From the NCBI GenBank assembly GCA_964017235.1, contig OZ024929.1:25417464-25481463 (forward strand): 64,000 bases of DNA, written 5' to 3'. The notes below the pieces were generated by a model. The model ran no database searches. It was not told the DNA's origin and saw only the letters and a program-made list of their open reading frames with translations. The DNA comes from Sabellastarte sp. h YS-2021 (taxonomy: Eukaryota; Annelida; Polychaeta; Sabellida; Sabellidae). The translations under genes were made by a program, and so were the position numbers. Below, one piece after another: positions 22,535 to 36,400 of this stretch (position 1 is its first letter; every line of letters starts with the position of its first letter).

Positions 22535-22625
22535 ATTTACAGCTAGGTCCAAAATTAGAACCCAGAACCTGGGAGGTAACAGGCCAGCATGTTACTCATT
22601 ACACTACAACTGGGCCCATGTTCAA
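22535..22625 (-). repeat. tRNA-like SINE head, degenerate
   Basis: On the minus strand an A-box-like TAGTGTAATGAGTAAC precedes a weak B box GGGTTCTAATTTT at tRNA-like spacing. No cloverleaf can be defended, so it is a decayed tRNA-derived retroposon and not a tRNA gene. Confidence 0.4.
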
Positions 22626-25600
22626 TAGCATTCTTATTCTTAAAATATTCTTATTCCAATAATTTTTTTCAAAGAACAGGAGTTTTCTATGATAAAAATC
22701 AAAGAACACTGAAAGTTTCTCAGAATTAGAGGTTTTTTAAAATGCCATGAAAGTGTACATTCTATTCAGCTTTTCTCTGAAATTATGCTTTCATGCTTAC
22801 CAATAACTACAATATTAATGTTATTTGTTTTTCACACAGCTGTTTTTATCCAAATTGTCATCAATACTTTTAGAATTTTAGGCATTTCCAAATATATATT
22901 TTCAAAACTTCTATGAAAATGGATGTTTTCTCAAAAAAATGTAAAAAAGGAATAAGTAGAAGAATAGGAATGCTAGTAAACAGATAAAATCTGACCCAAA
23001 CCAAGTAAGCTAATATAGCAGTATAATTATTTAAAACTATATATCTTCTCTGTTTTCTTGTTTTCACTGACAAAATGTGTTTTATTTTTGTCACTGAGTG
23101 AGACCAACTGGTTACAGCAGTGTAAACTACTGGTTAGTGGTAAGTAATTGCAAGCTTCAAGGTGACAGAGACAGCAGCATGGTACAATGAGTGGTGATTG
23201 CAGGGTAAGAAATGCCACACCTATTTCATTAGTCCTTGGAACATTCTACTTCCTTGAATATAAGTCTTCAGTAATGTACCTATCACACTACAGGTGGTAT
23301 TGCCAATGTTTATAGGTATTGTGTAGAACACCCCGTTCCTTCATATACTGTCAAACTTCTGTCAGTTAACTTTGCCTACTGTGGCATTCCATACTTTTTG
23401 TGGCCATCAACACATGTTTTAAACTATATAAAATTTCTGTGCCTGCATTTTGAGGTGTTTTTAGACGATGTTTTCCACTAAACATCAAAAAGACTAATTT
23501 CAGTTTTGTTTATACGTAGATCTGTGTGCAGCATGTTTGTAAAGAGGCTACATTTCATTAACATCTTTGAGTAAATCACATTCACTAATCACTCATACTA
23601 AACACCTATTTCTTACTATACCTATATAATGAATATCAGCTTTTCTGGTGAATATCTGAAAATTTATTTTGTCACCTTTTCTGGGAAACTTATTGGTTTT
23701 GGTGTTCAAACTTACTTTTACAATGCATTTATGGGAAAGTTATGGGTTTTGGTGTTTAAACTTACTTTTAAAATGCATTTATAGAAGTTTTAGTTATTAT
23801 TATACTTGAGTCTAATACCAGACTACTACAAATGAGAAAAAGAGCTTCCAAACAATAATCAATAGCAGTGAAGTCAATTAGTGCTATATAAATCTCATGG
23901 CATATTCCCTGATAGGGCCATTCAGTGTCACCTGAAATCTGTCACTTGTGTAACCATGCTTAATCAAATTCTCACCGAATCATGCTGGAAAAAACTAATG
24001 TTTTCTTAATAATTTTTAATTATATTCTGACTGAAAGTATTGTTATGTGATTAGTTTTTCATAGGAATTGACAGAATTCATTGTAAGATCAGCGTAAGTT
24101 TTGCGTGTCAGATGAAGAAGGGCTGGGGGGTTTTGTTCATTTATTTCATCTAGGTGAGCTAGCAGCACAAAGTGGGGTGCTGTGTCTTCTGTCACACCTG
24201 TGTCCCATTGCATTATCTCACCTGTACAAGGGAATAATAAGCCCTTACCTGTTGCTGTTACTGTTTGTGTTTGCTGTGTGATAACCAGCTACCGGCCCCC
24301 ATACTGCATGCAAGCAGTAGTAGTGTCACAATATTACAAAAACCATCGCTTTACAGTGAAATGAAGAGTCAGTAAAATTAGTAACAATCTTATTCTGTCT
24401 TAAGTAATTACATAACAATAATAGGTTTAAACAAAATGAAGTAATATCATTATGTCATAAATTAAGGGAAAATTGAGACCTGATTGCACTTTATCAAATA
24501 ATAAATGCTAATTTAATTACTTCTTTGATAAGAAATAAAGTAATATTCCAAGAAGAAATGGGTCTAATGATTCTTTACTGGAAATAATATCAATGCAGAG
24601 AACTTAATTTAGCTTTTGTAATTTTTTCCACATATGAAGGTTGTTCTGTAGTCATAATTCTCCTTTGATACTGGTGAAAAAATTACAACTTGTGAAAATT
24701 ACAGCCTTCAAGGATTTGGAGTTTTTTTTACTCTTCCTCCTCTAACTCTCATTGGTTCAGTTAATATTCTCAATTGCAGATAATTTTTATTTATATGCAT
24801 TTACATTGTGTTCTAAACAAACTATTTCACAGAAATGCACCAAACTTAAGTAGTTTCCTTAATTCCATAATTAGTTCTCTCTCATTAAAATGATTGCATA
24901 AAATGTAATTGATAAACACACCAAAAATATTCTTCAGAATTTATTTTTAAAAAAAACCTATCATAAATTAGTAATTTAAATATAATGCAATGCAATAACA
25001 AAAATTACATTAATTGTGTCTTTTATTCTGTTGGTTTCTCAGAGTGTGAGCCTTGATTTTTTGTGTTGACCAAAATGGTTAGTATTTCATAAGGAAGACC
25101 CAATCAATTCAGTAGCTCCAAAAATATAACAAATTAGATCAATGAATCTTTGATATAAATAACATTCAAGTGACTCAGCTATATTTCAATGCAAAATGTT
25201 TTGCCTACAAACCTGAAATATGTTTTTGCATTTTCTTTTTTTAACAAACTGTGAGATCAAAAATTGTATGTTTATGACACAACTCTCATTCCTGTCTCTG
25301 AATTCCAATTTCATAGATTAAATCTCTCTTCACTTTAATGACACTCCTCTACTTGTGACAAATATCAATGATTTCAGCATTACAACAGATCAAATCAGCA
25401 GTTATGATCCAATTAATGAGATCTGCAAAATGTACATATTTGTCAGTACCTGTTGTGATAATTTATTTATAAGAATGAATATTTTGCTAAGCAATATATA
25501 TTTGGACACAACATCAATATTGTTTCTGAAGTAGTGTTAAATGCCTCTAGTGAAACTCTAATTATGAAATCATGGTACATTTAACACTAGAAAATCCTTC

Positions 25601-28600
25601 TTCGGTCCATAAACTTTATTTAGTCTTTCACAGGGAATTATTTTAAATTAATTATGGTAGACCCTCCATTATCTACTTATTTAGAAGTAAGAGATACTTT
25701 TAGTTTGGATAATAAAAGGTTCATTAAACATGAGGAGATAATTCAGTATCAACCAATAGTATAGGTTGACACAAAGAGAATGAGATAATAAAATTGAATA
25801 ATTGATAATCTTCTGTTGTGTCTTGTTGTATATTTATGACAGATTCTGAAAGTAAAAGATGTTTTTTAAATATATAAACTCACAGGACAATAATTCCCTC
25901 GCACTTGCTTCATTTATTGTGGTAAGTAACCCTTGACAACTATATCAAACCACCTGTTTAATTACTCTGTGGACGTCATTCTTCACAATTTGCAAGTGTA
26001 TTCTTTACAGAGTATACAGCTGGGTTGACCTGCTTATCAATAATAAATAATTACCCTAGGTTCAAACTGTGTGCACGGTAAATAAATCATAGGTCCATAA
26101 TTTTTCAACTTTTCTCATACAGGGATTGTCCCAAAGTTTTCATTAATCTTGAGGTAATACTAACATACAGTACAATGTATCAATGTATCAAGTGACCATA
26201 TTCATATCTTCAATGAGGATTTTTAACATAACACTGTCTCTATTTTTGTCAAATGTAACTGTGTTGTCAATGTTTCTCAAATACCTGTGTAAGTAATTTA
26301 TCTGTGCAAGTAGGTAAGGAGACTGACAATCAGAGTGCAGTTTGAGGTCCCTTGTTCTAATTTATAGAACTCTATTGACACATTCCTGAGACCAAGCAAC
26401 AACAAAACACCATGACACAGGATCTATTGATCTCAGCTTACACAGGACACATGTTGTGTAAATTGTATAATAACTGCCTAGTGCTTATATCACTAGCATT
26501 CTTTATCTTACCTGACCTTAAATTATGTTAAATAACAAAGAAACACCTTTTACCTATTAATTTCTATATATGAAGCTACACACTCATGAAAGTATTCTGC
26601 ATTTTGCAGATTACTCTGTTACCCTCTGAAAATATGAGATATTGACATGATAATTTGATTCAGGGGTTGACAAATTTGGATTTTATTGAAAACTATCTGA
26701 AACAAAAGGAGGTGATTATATGTTTAACAAGGCAAGCTTTTTCTAAGGTTCCATTTGGTCATCTTATTGCTGGAAAAATGTTTCAACTTTGAATTGAATG
26801 TCTGTAATGAACTCAAAAAAGTTCTGTTGCCATGTCAGAATATAGTTACCCAGTGACTCCCACATGGTAACATCATGTGCTGGTGTTCGGGGCAGCAATA
26901 AATGACACTTTGGTATACATGCATACATGTACCTGTTATTCAATGGATCGGGACAAGGAATGTGCTTTGCCAATCAATGGGGATATGTTAAAAAAAGCTA
27001 CAACATTGCATATAACAATCCTAATTATACAAGATATTCTACAACCCTGAATAGAACTCCACCTCATTAAGAGGGGCAATGTCCTACAAATAACTTACTG
27101 CATGATCACTGAATAGAGGTAAACATGCCATTTGTTTAAGAGATTATGTATTGTCAGACTTAAAGGTTAAAAGTACAGCTGAGCTAGAAAATAACTACGA
27201 TTTTCAGGTGATATCTTAAATTTCCACAGAAACGACCCTTTAAAAACATTTACTTCTTCTAAAAATCAAATTATACCTGTCAGATTCCCTTTATAGGTGT
27301 TTGATTTTATCTTGTTTCAGAAACTTTTGTTCAATTGTCTCTAGTTACAGTAGAACCCTGGTAAAAGATTCTCAAGGAACTTGGAAACACTTCAAACAAA
27401 TACTAATATAGCTACATACCTCTGCTGAAAAATGTCTATTCAACACTTGATTAGATTTAACAACAACCTCTACTGTTTGAACCCACTGGGACAGTAAACT
27501 TATGTTCTGATAATAGAAGGTTTATAATACCTTTGTTTCACTATCACACATTTACTGTCCGAACAGCCCAAAAATGCAGTCAGAAGCAGAATCGTGTCAG
27601 TCATGTGACCTATCTTCACTACTGAAGTTTGGAGCATGACACCAGTGACTGTAACACCACTGTTCCACTATCAAGGACCACCTGGAAGTGCACCTCGATT
27701 TAGTGTTCAGGTGTACACCTCGATCTGGTGTTCAGGTGTACACCTGCTGTGATCCACAGAAAGGAAATGTCAAAAAATATTTGAAAAATGTTCATGATGG
27801 TCCTCAATAGACCCTGGACTCATGCCGGGTGCCCATAAATATTACCACAATCTCCCTCCTTGGGCATTGCCATGGGGTGCCCTAGGCCACCCTGGATTCT
27901 CCAATGGTTACCCATAACTGCTACCCCGGGGCTAAAGGCCACCAGTAATGGCTAAGGTCACCTATATTGTAGAATCTGGAGTGTTCCTCCTCAAATGCTG
28001 TTGTCACCACCCTCTTCCTGTTTTCCCTGCAGATAGCATTGGGTTAAATTTTGTACTTTGATTTTTTTTTCAAATTTTTAGAAAATATCTTTAAAGATAT
28101 CAATGGTATTCTTCCCCTTCAAAAAAAAATAGTCCATTAAGGTTTAAATAAAATTGTCAGGGATTACAAAGGTCACCCTTGATTAAAGGCTGGACACCCG
28201 AATTGATTCTGAATTATCTGTAACAGCAAGAGGCCAGGTTACATATTCAGGACAGATTCTAAATACATTGGCATTTTTATGTCAATCCCAATTTTAGTAC
28301 AAAGATGGCCCTGAAAGCAAACCCTGCTGATGCCAGATTTATGGCAAAGAATAAGACAGCCCTTGATCACCCATCAGATTGACTCAGGAGGGGCCAAATT
28401 AGCATTGCTCCTGTTCTATCTTGACAGTGACACATCTATGTAAGCCTCCATCCCATTTTTCAAACATGTTCAAAAACCTTTGCAAGTCATCCTATCAATC
28501 CTGACTACTGATATCCTCTCTGTGATGTCAGACGACCTATCTTTTCAGTCAAACCTATAAAAGTTGTGCAGAGTGATCTTGCCCCTTGAGAAGGTAAGTC

Positions 28601-29890
28601 CTATGAGTCTGTCTATTCATCTAGTCTGTTTGACATGATTACTTATGACTTGGTGTTCAGACTTGCATCTCTTTTTAGTTTTAAGATTCATCTTTTCACT
28701 TCTAACACAAGAATACTTAAATTGATAACTCCTGGTCTTCATGCCTTTTTTATGCTGGGACTGGTCATTGTATCACCCTGACATGAAAACTGGATGGATG
28801 TTATGTTGTCCTGTGAATGTGGAGCAGCAGTAGTGGAATACATTTTGGTATTGTACAAATTATGGACAGTGCAGTGAATCTAAAAATTGTGTATTTTCAT
28901 ACAGAGCGTAATAGGTGGAATAATAGAAAATCTACTGTATATTTCTGCAGCATCACTTTAAATTGAAGTTTAATTGGTAAGAATTTGTCTTCAATATCGC
29001 TTACATCACATTGTTTATACCACAGCATACAGTTTGGGTAGAGGAAACTTGTGCCGATTACCAGTAATTAGTCAAAGTTTCTGTACTGCATTTCAAGGGA
29101 TTAAACCACGGAGTATCGGCATTTTAAAAAAAATCTGCACACCCTTTCTTTTGTATATTTCAGTGTAACATCATATTTTGTATATTTATCACAAACCAGA
29201 TACAACCCCCATCCACAAATTTATGCCACATGTCTCACTGTGAAGAATTATCCATGTATTTTTAAAGAGGTCAGTTTTGAAACCAAAAATGCCTTTTTCA
29301 GCTCAATATGTTCATTTTTTTCAAAGTATCATACCTGTTTAAATTGGAGATGGGACTTCCTATTACCATGCACCAGGAGTTGAATGCATGACTGTCTCAA
29401 GTGTGATTTTAAAACAAATATTATAGGTACAATTATTTCAGAATTGATTAAAAAATATGACAAATCTGGCAGCATTTTTTTTTATTTGGTTTGTAAGACC
29501 CATAAGGCTTAACCAGTAATAATAATAACCAGTTTCATTGATATACCTGTTTGTACCAGATTTATACATCTAATGGAGTGAATGTTTGACAAAATAAGCT
29601 TCATTAAATGTCTATAAAATTAGTTTTAATGATAAATAAAGATCTGAAAGGTGCACCATAACAGATGCACAAAAACTGAAAGTGTGGTAAAAGAAAGAGT
29701 TAAATGGATCAACTCAGGAGTATTTGAAAGGGTAGGATCACTCAAAAATTAAAACTGGATACAGGTGGTAGTTTGTTTTACAAGTGGTTACCTTTTCCAG
29801 AGGGTGTAAATTTTCACAGATGTGATAAGTTTTTTAACATGTGCTGTACCTGAAACCAGGTGTGTCATAACTCAGTGATCATACTTTTTT
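22626..29890. other. No gene identified (7 kb)
   Basis: AT-rich, mostly unique-looking. Minor structure: a 50-bp tandem duplication at about 23683-23782 (GGGAAACTTATTGGTTTTGG and a diverged copy), and a short duplication around TGTACACCTCGAT at 27690-27750. I see no exon with convincing splice sites or protein similarity. Introns or regulatory sequence cannot be excluded. Confidence 0.4.
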
Positions 29891-32010
29891 CACTTCTAGG
29901 CTGGTGTACATAAAATAAAACCTGACGAACGGATGCACAGATGGATGCACGCACAGACACACGTATGGAAGGCGTTTACAATCTCTCGACCATGGCTTTT
30001 GCTTTTCATGGTCTGTCTTTACAATCTGAAGCCATAGCACCAATAAGAAGGGAGAAATAAGGACATTTTAGTGTGACGACCTCATTTAATCTTGAAGCAG
30101 GGGTCAAAGGTCAAAGTCAACATCTGGAAAAGATTCCCAGGCCATGACTTCCTACAAGTTGTTTTCACATTCCGAGCAATATTTGGGTAGATATTAGGCC
30201 TTTTTAATAGGATAACCCCGTTTGACATTAAACATGTGACATGGCAGCCAATTTGTTTTTTGAACTAGGCCAAAACTAGAAGAATGTTTTTGCTGACAAA
30301 AACGAAGCGGCCCTGATGAAAAAGAAGTTACCCATAAAAGATGTCAATATATGCATCATAAGCAATAGAAACTGTGAACTTTATTGCATTGTGTATTTTA
30401 CTTGTCCCTATTTTCATCTTTAATGAGTGCGCACAATTAAAGTGAGGTCAGCTGAACAATACAATAGCTGGAGATTAAAAACTCCATAATTTCGCTGCAA
30501 GATGGCCATAACTTCATTCATATGGGGACTTTAAGGTGACCATAAAATAAGAATGTCCCTTTTCTCATCCTTTATAAGTGCATAAAGTTTAGCTCAGGTC
30601 AGTTGAACAATAAGATAGCTGGAGGCTGAAACTTCCTTTTTCACTTTAAGGTGACCATAATATGAGAATGTCCCTTCAATATCAATATATGCTAGATATG
30701 GAAAAAGAAAGGAGCCAGATGGCTTTATTCAAATGTTATGACTTTAGGGGGGCCAAAATTATATTAACAGTTTAAGGTCACCTTAAAGTCAGGATAACCC
30801 TTTGGTTTGCCATCCTTTATAAGTGTGCAAAGTTTAACTGAGGTCAGTCGAACAATAAGATACTTGGAGGCTGAAAACCCCCTTATTTCACTTTAAGGTG
30901 GCTACAACTTCATTCATACTGAGAGTTTAAGGTGACCATAAGTATTATTTTTATCTAGTTTAATACCAGTGATAATTTCGATATAAAAAAATGGAAAAAG
31001 AAAGGAGCCAGAGCATTTTATTCCAATTTGATGACTTTAAGCAGGCCATATGTCCATTAACATTTTGAGTTTAAGGTCACCATAAAGTCAGGATATTCCT
31101 TTGGTAAATTTTAATATATGTGCCAAGTTTGGTTAAAAAAAGTGAAAAACTAAGTGAACTGGAGGGCCGTTTTTTGACATTAAGGTGACCTTAAAATTGC
31201 AGATACAGGGCTAAAACTTCGGCATGTGAAAGATTATCAAAAAGTAGCTGAATAAGTTATTCCAACAAAACGCCGAAATCCTGACCGTTTTTGAGATACA
31301 GACCAAGTACCCATTTTTAAAAAATTTACGAAAATTAAACGCCTCCCATTCAGGCATCTATGGTCCGATTGATGAGAAAATCCTTTCCGACCTTGGAAAT
31401 TTGGTCTAGAATGTACCTGATAAATTTTATAGCACAGGTGTGTGTGTTTTTTTCCGAAACGCGATGACGAGGTGTTTTGGACTTATGCTTAAGGTTACCT
31501 TAAGTAAAGCTTAAGGTCTGCGCAAAGTATCTCAAAAATTTTTCCGCCCCTATAGTTTTAAAGAAAGATAAGAAGGAAAGAAAAATTTGAAAGGCTAAGA
31601 AGTTATTCAAGGGAGACCATAATCCGGCGGCGGTGGTGATCAGTCGAACTTCGGTGAAAACAAATACGCGTCCCTTACGGGCCGCTTAATTACTATCAGG
31701 CTAGCTTTTCTAGCCATATAGCTTTTGTGCAAATTTGATGAAGCTAGCTGGAATATTTCAAGACTTAGAGCACCTTTATGATTTTCAAAGAATTAGCTAT
31801 GGCGGCCATTTTGTTTTTCAAAATGAGGCTAAAATTTTGCAGAGACAGGTTTTCATAGCCATAAACATTCCCTGCAAATTTGATGAAGATATCTTTATAA
31901 ATGAACGAGATATTAAGGTTTATGCAAAAACGTGACGAACAGACAGACAGACATACAGATGGCGTTTTATAATCTCCCAACAACGGCCTTTGGGCGCAGG
32001 CGGGAGATAA
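29890..32010 (+). repeat. Degenerate repeat block with ~150-bp units
   Basis: Segments with TTTAAGGTGACCATAA, AACTTCATTCATA and GAACAATAAGATA recur between 30430 and 31200 at roughly 130-170 bp. A block with CTGACGAAC, CAGACAGA and then GGCGTTT-A-AATCTC occurs near both ends (29925-29985 and 31930-31975). The right end has a stem AATCTCCC/GGGAGATAAT around 31970-32011. This resembles the tandem-core elements elsewhere in the window, but I could not define both termini. Confidence 0.5.
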
Positions 32011-32704
32011 TAATTTTAAGCTCAGTTTATGGATTATATTTCAGCCAGAGATTGAGATTTTTTTTATGAGTACTGGCTAGTAACATGTGCATTTTTGTCT
32101 GTGTTTGAGACTTTTTGGGAGTACCAGCCCTATAATTATCTCATCTACTGCATATTTACACTTGGTGAATGCCGTGGACTGTTTCACTTTTGACAATACA
32201 GTTACATTAGAAGGCAGTAATTAATAACACATTTTCCTACAGACACAGAGCTAATTAGGACTTGTCACCAGAAACTTCCCATTCAGAGGACACCTCTGGA
32301 AAATTGTGTGCCAAACAATAGAATTAAGACACAAAGCACAAAGATAATGATATAATGATGGGTTTGAGAGTTACAATTAGTAACAGAGCTGAAATTTACA
32401 CACAGGGATTTTGTCACAATAATAGTTTAGTTGGCAAACCTGTTTGGTAAAATGGAAAGAGCTTTTGAAAGATGGGATCACCTTTCTCATAAAGTAAAAC
32501 ACCTGGGCTACTTCGCGCCTCAATGAGTATCCATTACTCATTAAGAGACTAATTATTTGGAGTCCAGAACCAGAAAAAAACTCTTTGTATTATATCAAGA
32601 GCTTTGTAATATTTTTGTAAATTTTTAGTTAAATTATGCATATTATTGTAACTTTTTCCAAGAAACTGAAAACAGGACTGGAATATACAGGTCTGTATGC
32701 CAAA

Positions 32705-32905
32705 CTTGCCACTTCTTGGTTTTGGGTTCAAGTCTTGGCCCTACTTCAAGTGAGGAAGTTGGTCATTACCATACTGAAAAACAATGTATGGTAACTATTT
32801 CCTGGTTGTTTACAGTGTCAAAAGTATTCATTTTGAATTTTTGATACGCAAGTTTCCTCCAATAAATCAACTACTCATTATTATAATATGTTGAAAGCAA
32901 GGAGA
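32705..32905 (+). repeat. Degenerate SINE copy
   Basis: Follows the SINE consensus with many changes: GGGTTCAAGTCTTGGCCC (B box), TTCAAGTGAGGAAG, TTGTTTACAGTG, then CAACTACTCATTAT and ATGTTGAAAGCAA. The head is lost and no duplication is visible, so it is an old copy. Confidence 0.6.
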
Positions 32906-32969
32906 CCTGCACAATTTTATCATAATTTACACAAAATAGAACTTGTATTTTGTGTAATTTCCTATTTTC

Positions 32970-33125
32970 TTGTGGTTGAGCAGCTGGATCGCTGATAAAG
33001 ATGATTTCAGTTCAAATCCCAGACACATTATTGTGTTTATACTGGAGAATATCTTTGGAAAAGAACACAACTGCTATTGTGTTTGTGGGTGAATATAATT
33101 ATATATTAGGATAATGTGTACTGCC
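32970..33125 (+). repeat. tRNA-like SINE remnant
   Basis: TGGTTGAGCAGCTGG (A-box-like) and AGTTCAAATCCC (B-box-like) are at tRNA spacing, followed by an unrelated AT-rich tail. Probably a different SINE family from the one at 698 and 57351. Confidence 0.4.
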
Positions 33126-33213
33126 AGATATGGCACATTAGATAGCATTCAAACATTAAGAAGGTATTTTTATTTATCAAAAGAGACTAGATTAGACAGA
33201 AGATAATTATAAA

Positions 33214-33452
33214 CAAGAGCCTCCAGAGAGCGCAGACCTCTGCAAAGGCACATAGTAATAAGTAAATGGGAAAATCCTGATTATGCTTGTATCCAGACAG
33301 TGATCCAGATCAGTCTCAAAACTGAATGGAATCTAAGTTGAACCAAGACCCGTCTTCTGACTTTTTTCATTAAGTTCCAAGTAGTAGTATTTGTGTAATC
33401 CTGTCAACAGACAAACGTTCATGAAAACAATACCTCCCCAGTGGAGGTAAAT
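33214..33452 (-). mobile_element. Short Helentron-like element
   Basis: On the minus strand the left end is a palindrome TACCTCCACTGGGGAGGTA (about 33431-33449). Near the right end AGAGGTCTGCGCTCTCT is the arm plus hairpin region, ending CTTG before TTT. The ending GGAGGTCTGCGCTCTCT is a widespread terminus in marine animal genomes. The last four bases deviate from CTRR by one. The interior carries a remnant of the GATCCAGATC-type core. No coding capacity. Confidence 0.6.
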
Positions 33453-36400
33453 ATTATGATGAACAGAAATATGTGAAAACTAATACAAATCAAGAAATGA
33501 AAACACTAGTTGTTTATTTCAAATTTTATATTTTTTCAAAAGATCAGTAAAAACTTGATTTTGTATCGAGGGAAAAAATATTGAAAATCAAATATACAAT
33601 TTTTTATGAATTAGTTACTTAATCACTTTGAAAGTCAAATTCTTAGAAAAGTATTTAACTTAAATATTTCCAGTTGTAGTTAGTTTTCTTTTTCCAAAAC
33701 CTGTTGTTGATTTCCTAAAAAAAAAAAACACTCTCTAGGTGAAATCAATTTTGTCTAAAAAATACAAACAAGGTTGACATATTATAGTACTTCATCACAT
33801 AGGTAACCTTTTACAACCTTGAATGATATTTTATTGAAATCTTGAAAGAGTACATGGCCAAAAATGTAATAGATGAAAGCAACAACTGGTTCTGAATGCT
33901 TATAAACAATTGTTTATTTTTGTGACAAAACCAACCAGCTACCAAATAAAGCAGTTTTCCTGTAAAATCTTTAAAATACTCATCCTATCACAAAGTCAGC
34001 TCAAAGAAATAATCAAAGAAAAATGACTTGATGTGTCAATGAATGCAACAGCATGTCAAGAATTACCAGTCCCAAAAAGTCCATCATGAATACTATGAGG
34101 TAAGTTCATTTTGAACCAAACTTACAAAGAATGTCAACGTAGAACAGCAAAACACTGCTGAAGGATAGAATGTCATAATATAATGGTACTCTATAAAATA
34201 AACAATCTGAAAATTGCTTACTTTAACTAATTTTAACAAAAACAGTTGCCTATAATGAAAATTACAAGATCTTTTTCACCTCTTTCATCTGCTCAAATAC
34301 TTGCCAAAATGTTTGGTGTTCACAGCTATGTATATATAGGGAATTCGTATATATATTATGTATACACTTCACTGCTTTTTGAAAATCAGTATGCTGGCCT
34401 ATATATTTTATCACACCATTTCAAGATCTATTACTAACTGCATCATGAGAATTTTAAAGGAAATGGGATTAACATGAGGTTATCAAATATGATTTAATTA
34501 ACACAGAGACACACTTCAATGTTTTGCTTATCACACACTTACATGATAACCTTGTCTATAAGTGGTCACAGCTCTTCATTTATCTGTACACACACAACAA
34601 GGAAGTAATGTGCACAATCTCTTTTGTCGAAAAAAAAAAACAAAATTGTCCAGCTAATTACTGAGAATATGTCTTCAGTAAAACACACCATATACATGGG
34701 TGAGAAAAAAAACAAAATAAATCCAAATGTGTATCTCAGAAGATATCTAGGTTACACCAAATATATTTCAGAAATTGTATAATTGATTTTGATAAAAAAA
34801 ATCTGGGAACTATCTTGAGTAGTCAGGGGTCACAGATAGTTAGTTTCTCTAGCATTTAACTGGACAGATCGAAATGATGGGTATATGAATACACCCATGC
34901 CAAGACACACTCTGATTCTCTGTAAATTGCCTTTGTTTGTAACAAAGTACAAAATACTCGAATAATATGAAATGCACAAAAGAGATCGCCCTGTTCATTA
35001 CCTGTGTAAATCACATTCTGTTCAAACTACATGTTACTCTATACTTAATATACTTTAATTTTCTTCTTTTTTTGTTTTCAACAAGTTAATCAAGATTATT
35101 ATGCCACAGACAAGCCATCAAAACAGGGAGACTCACTGTTCATGTAATATAACCAAATAAAAACCATTTAGCAACATTTGAGCTTCTTCAAAAAAGGCTT
35201 TTTTTCTACATAAGTAAAAATCATTTAAGTACTAACACAACTTGCAAGTAACTCACTCATAAACTCTGCTATGTATTGAGAGATTGTCCTCTAGAAATAA
35301 ATAACTACATTTAGTATGTGCAATTATTCATTAGTAAATACTCTGCGATTAACTTTCATATTTCAACTGTAACAACAACAAAAAAAAAAGTGGAGAAATA
35401 AATTAACACTGATTAACTATACAATTTGGGATGTGTTCTATTTACACTTGCTTATTAAAAGACACAACAACACGTATGCTGTAGATCACAATATGCTTTT
35501 GTATATATAAAGTAAACGGTTCTGAAGAGTTATCAGTTGGTTGTACATGACAATTGGTCCCATGTCACCAGCCTTGGACAAGTAAGACATCACAGATAGG
35601 CTTGACCAGTGCAAGGCCTGGTCCACTACATTTCTCCACCAAACACGGAGAGCCAAACAAGAACACTCTTTTAAAAAGACTGGTTGTATACATGTGTGTA
35701 TACAATGTACAAATGTACACAGATTTGTTAAAGTGAACCACACATCACAAAAATATATAAAAATTCAAAGAGATTTAATTATTGGCATCAAGATTCTTTC
35801 AAAAACATGTGTATAGCTTTAAATGTATTTGATAAGGCAGAATATATGTTGTGAAAAATACCTAAAACTATGAAAGAACATTATCATTGTAAATGATAAA
35901 GGGAGGGTAAGGGAATTTATCAATTTAAAGTTAATGATCCATGCTGATTTGTCCATTCACTTTACTCTGCCTAAATACATTCAAAATACCGTAATCCCTG
36001 TAATAATAGCCCCGGGGCTATGCATTTTTTCAAAGAGGAGCCTGAAAACATTAAAAGTGTAAAGAATTTGACTGCATATTTTTGGTTGAACACGGTCTTG
36101 GTTTAATTTTACTCTACCTGTTTATGAAGTGTATAAAGGAAGTTATGAGACAGGCTCAGACAGCAGTGCGAAAAATGCAATGGACCAGACATCAGGAGGC
36201 TAGATTTTACCACTTTTAGTCACACCAGTCACAAAAAAGCATAACCACCCTTTTTACAGGAGAGAGTAATTTATAGGAGGTACCCTAAAACCATGACAGT
36301 GACATTTGACTGGACAATGTTATGGTTTTTTAAGTATTTTAGTATTCAACTGAATAATGAAAACAAACTTTAGCTGAAATCTGAAAGCAAATCAAATGGG

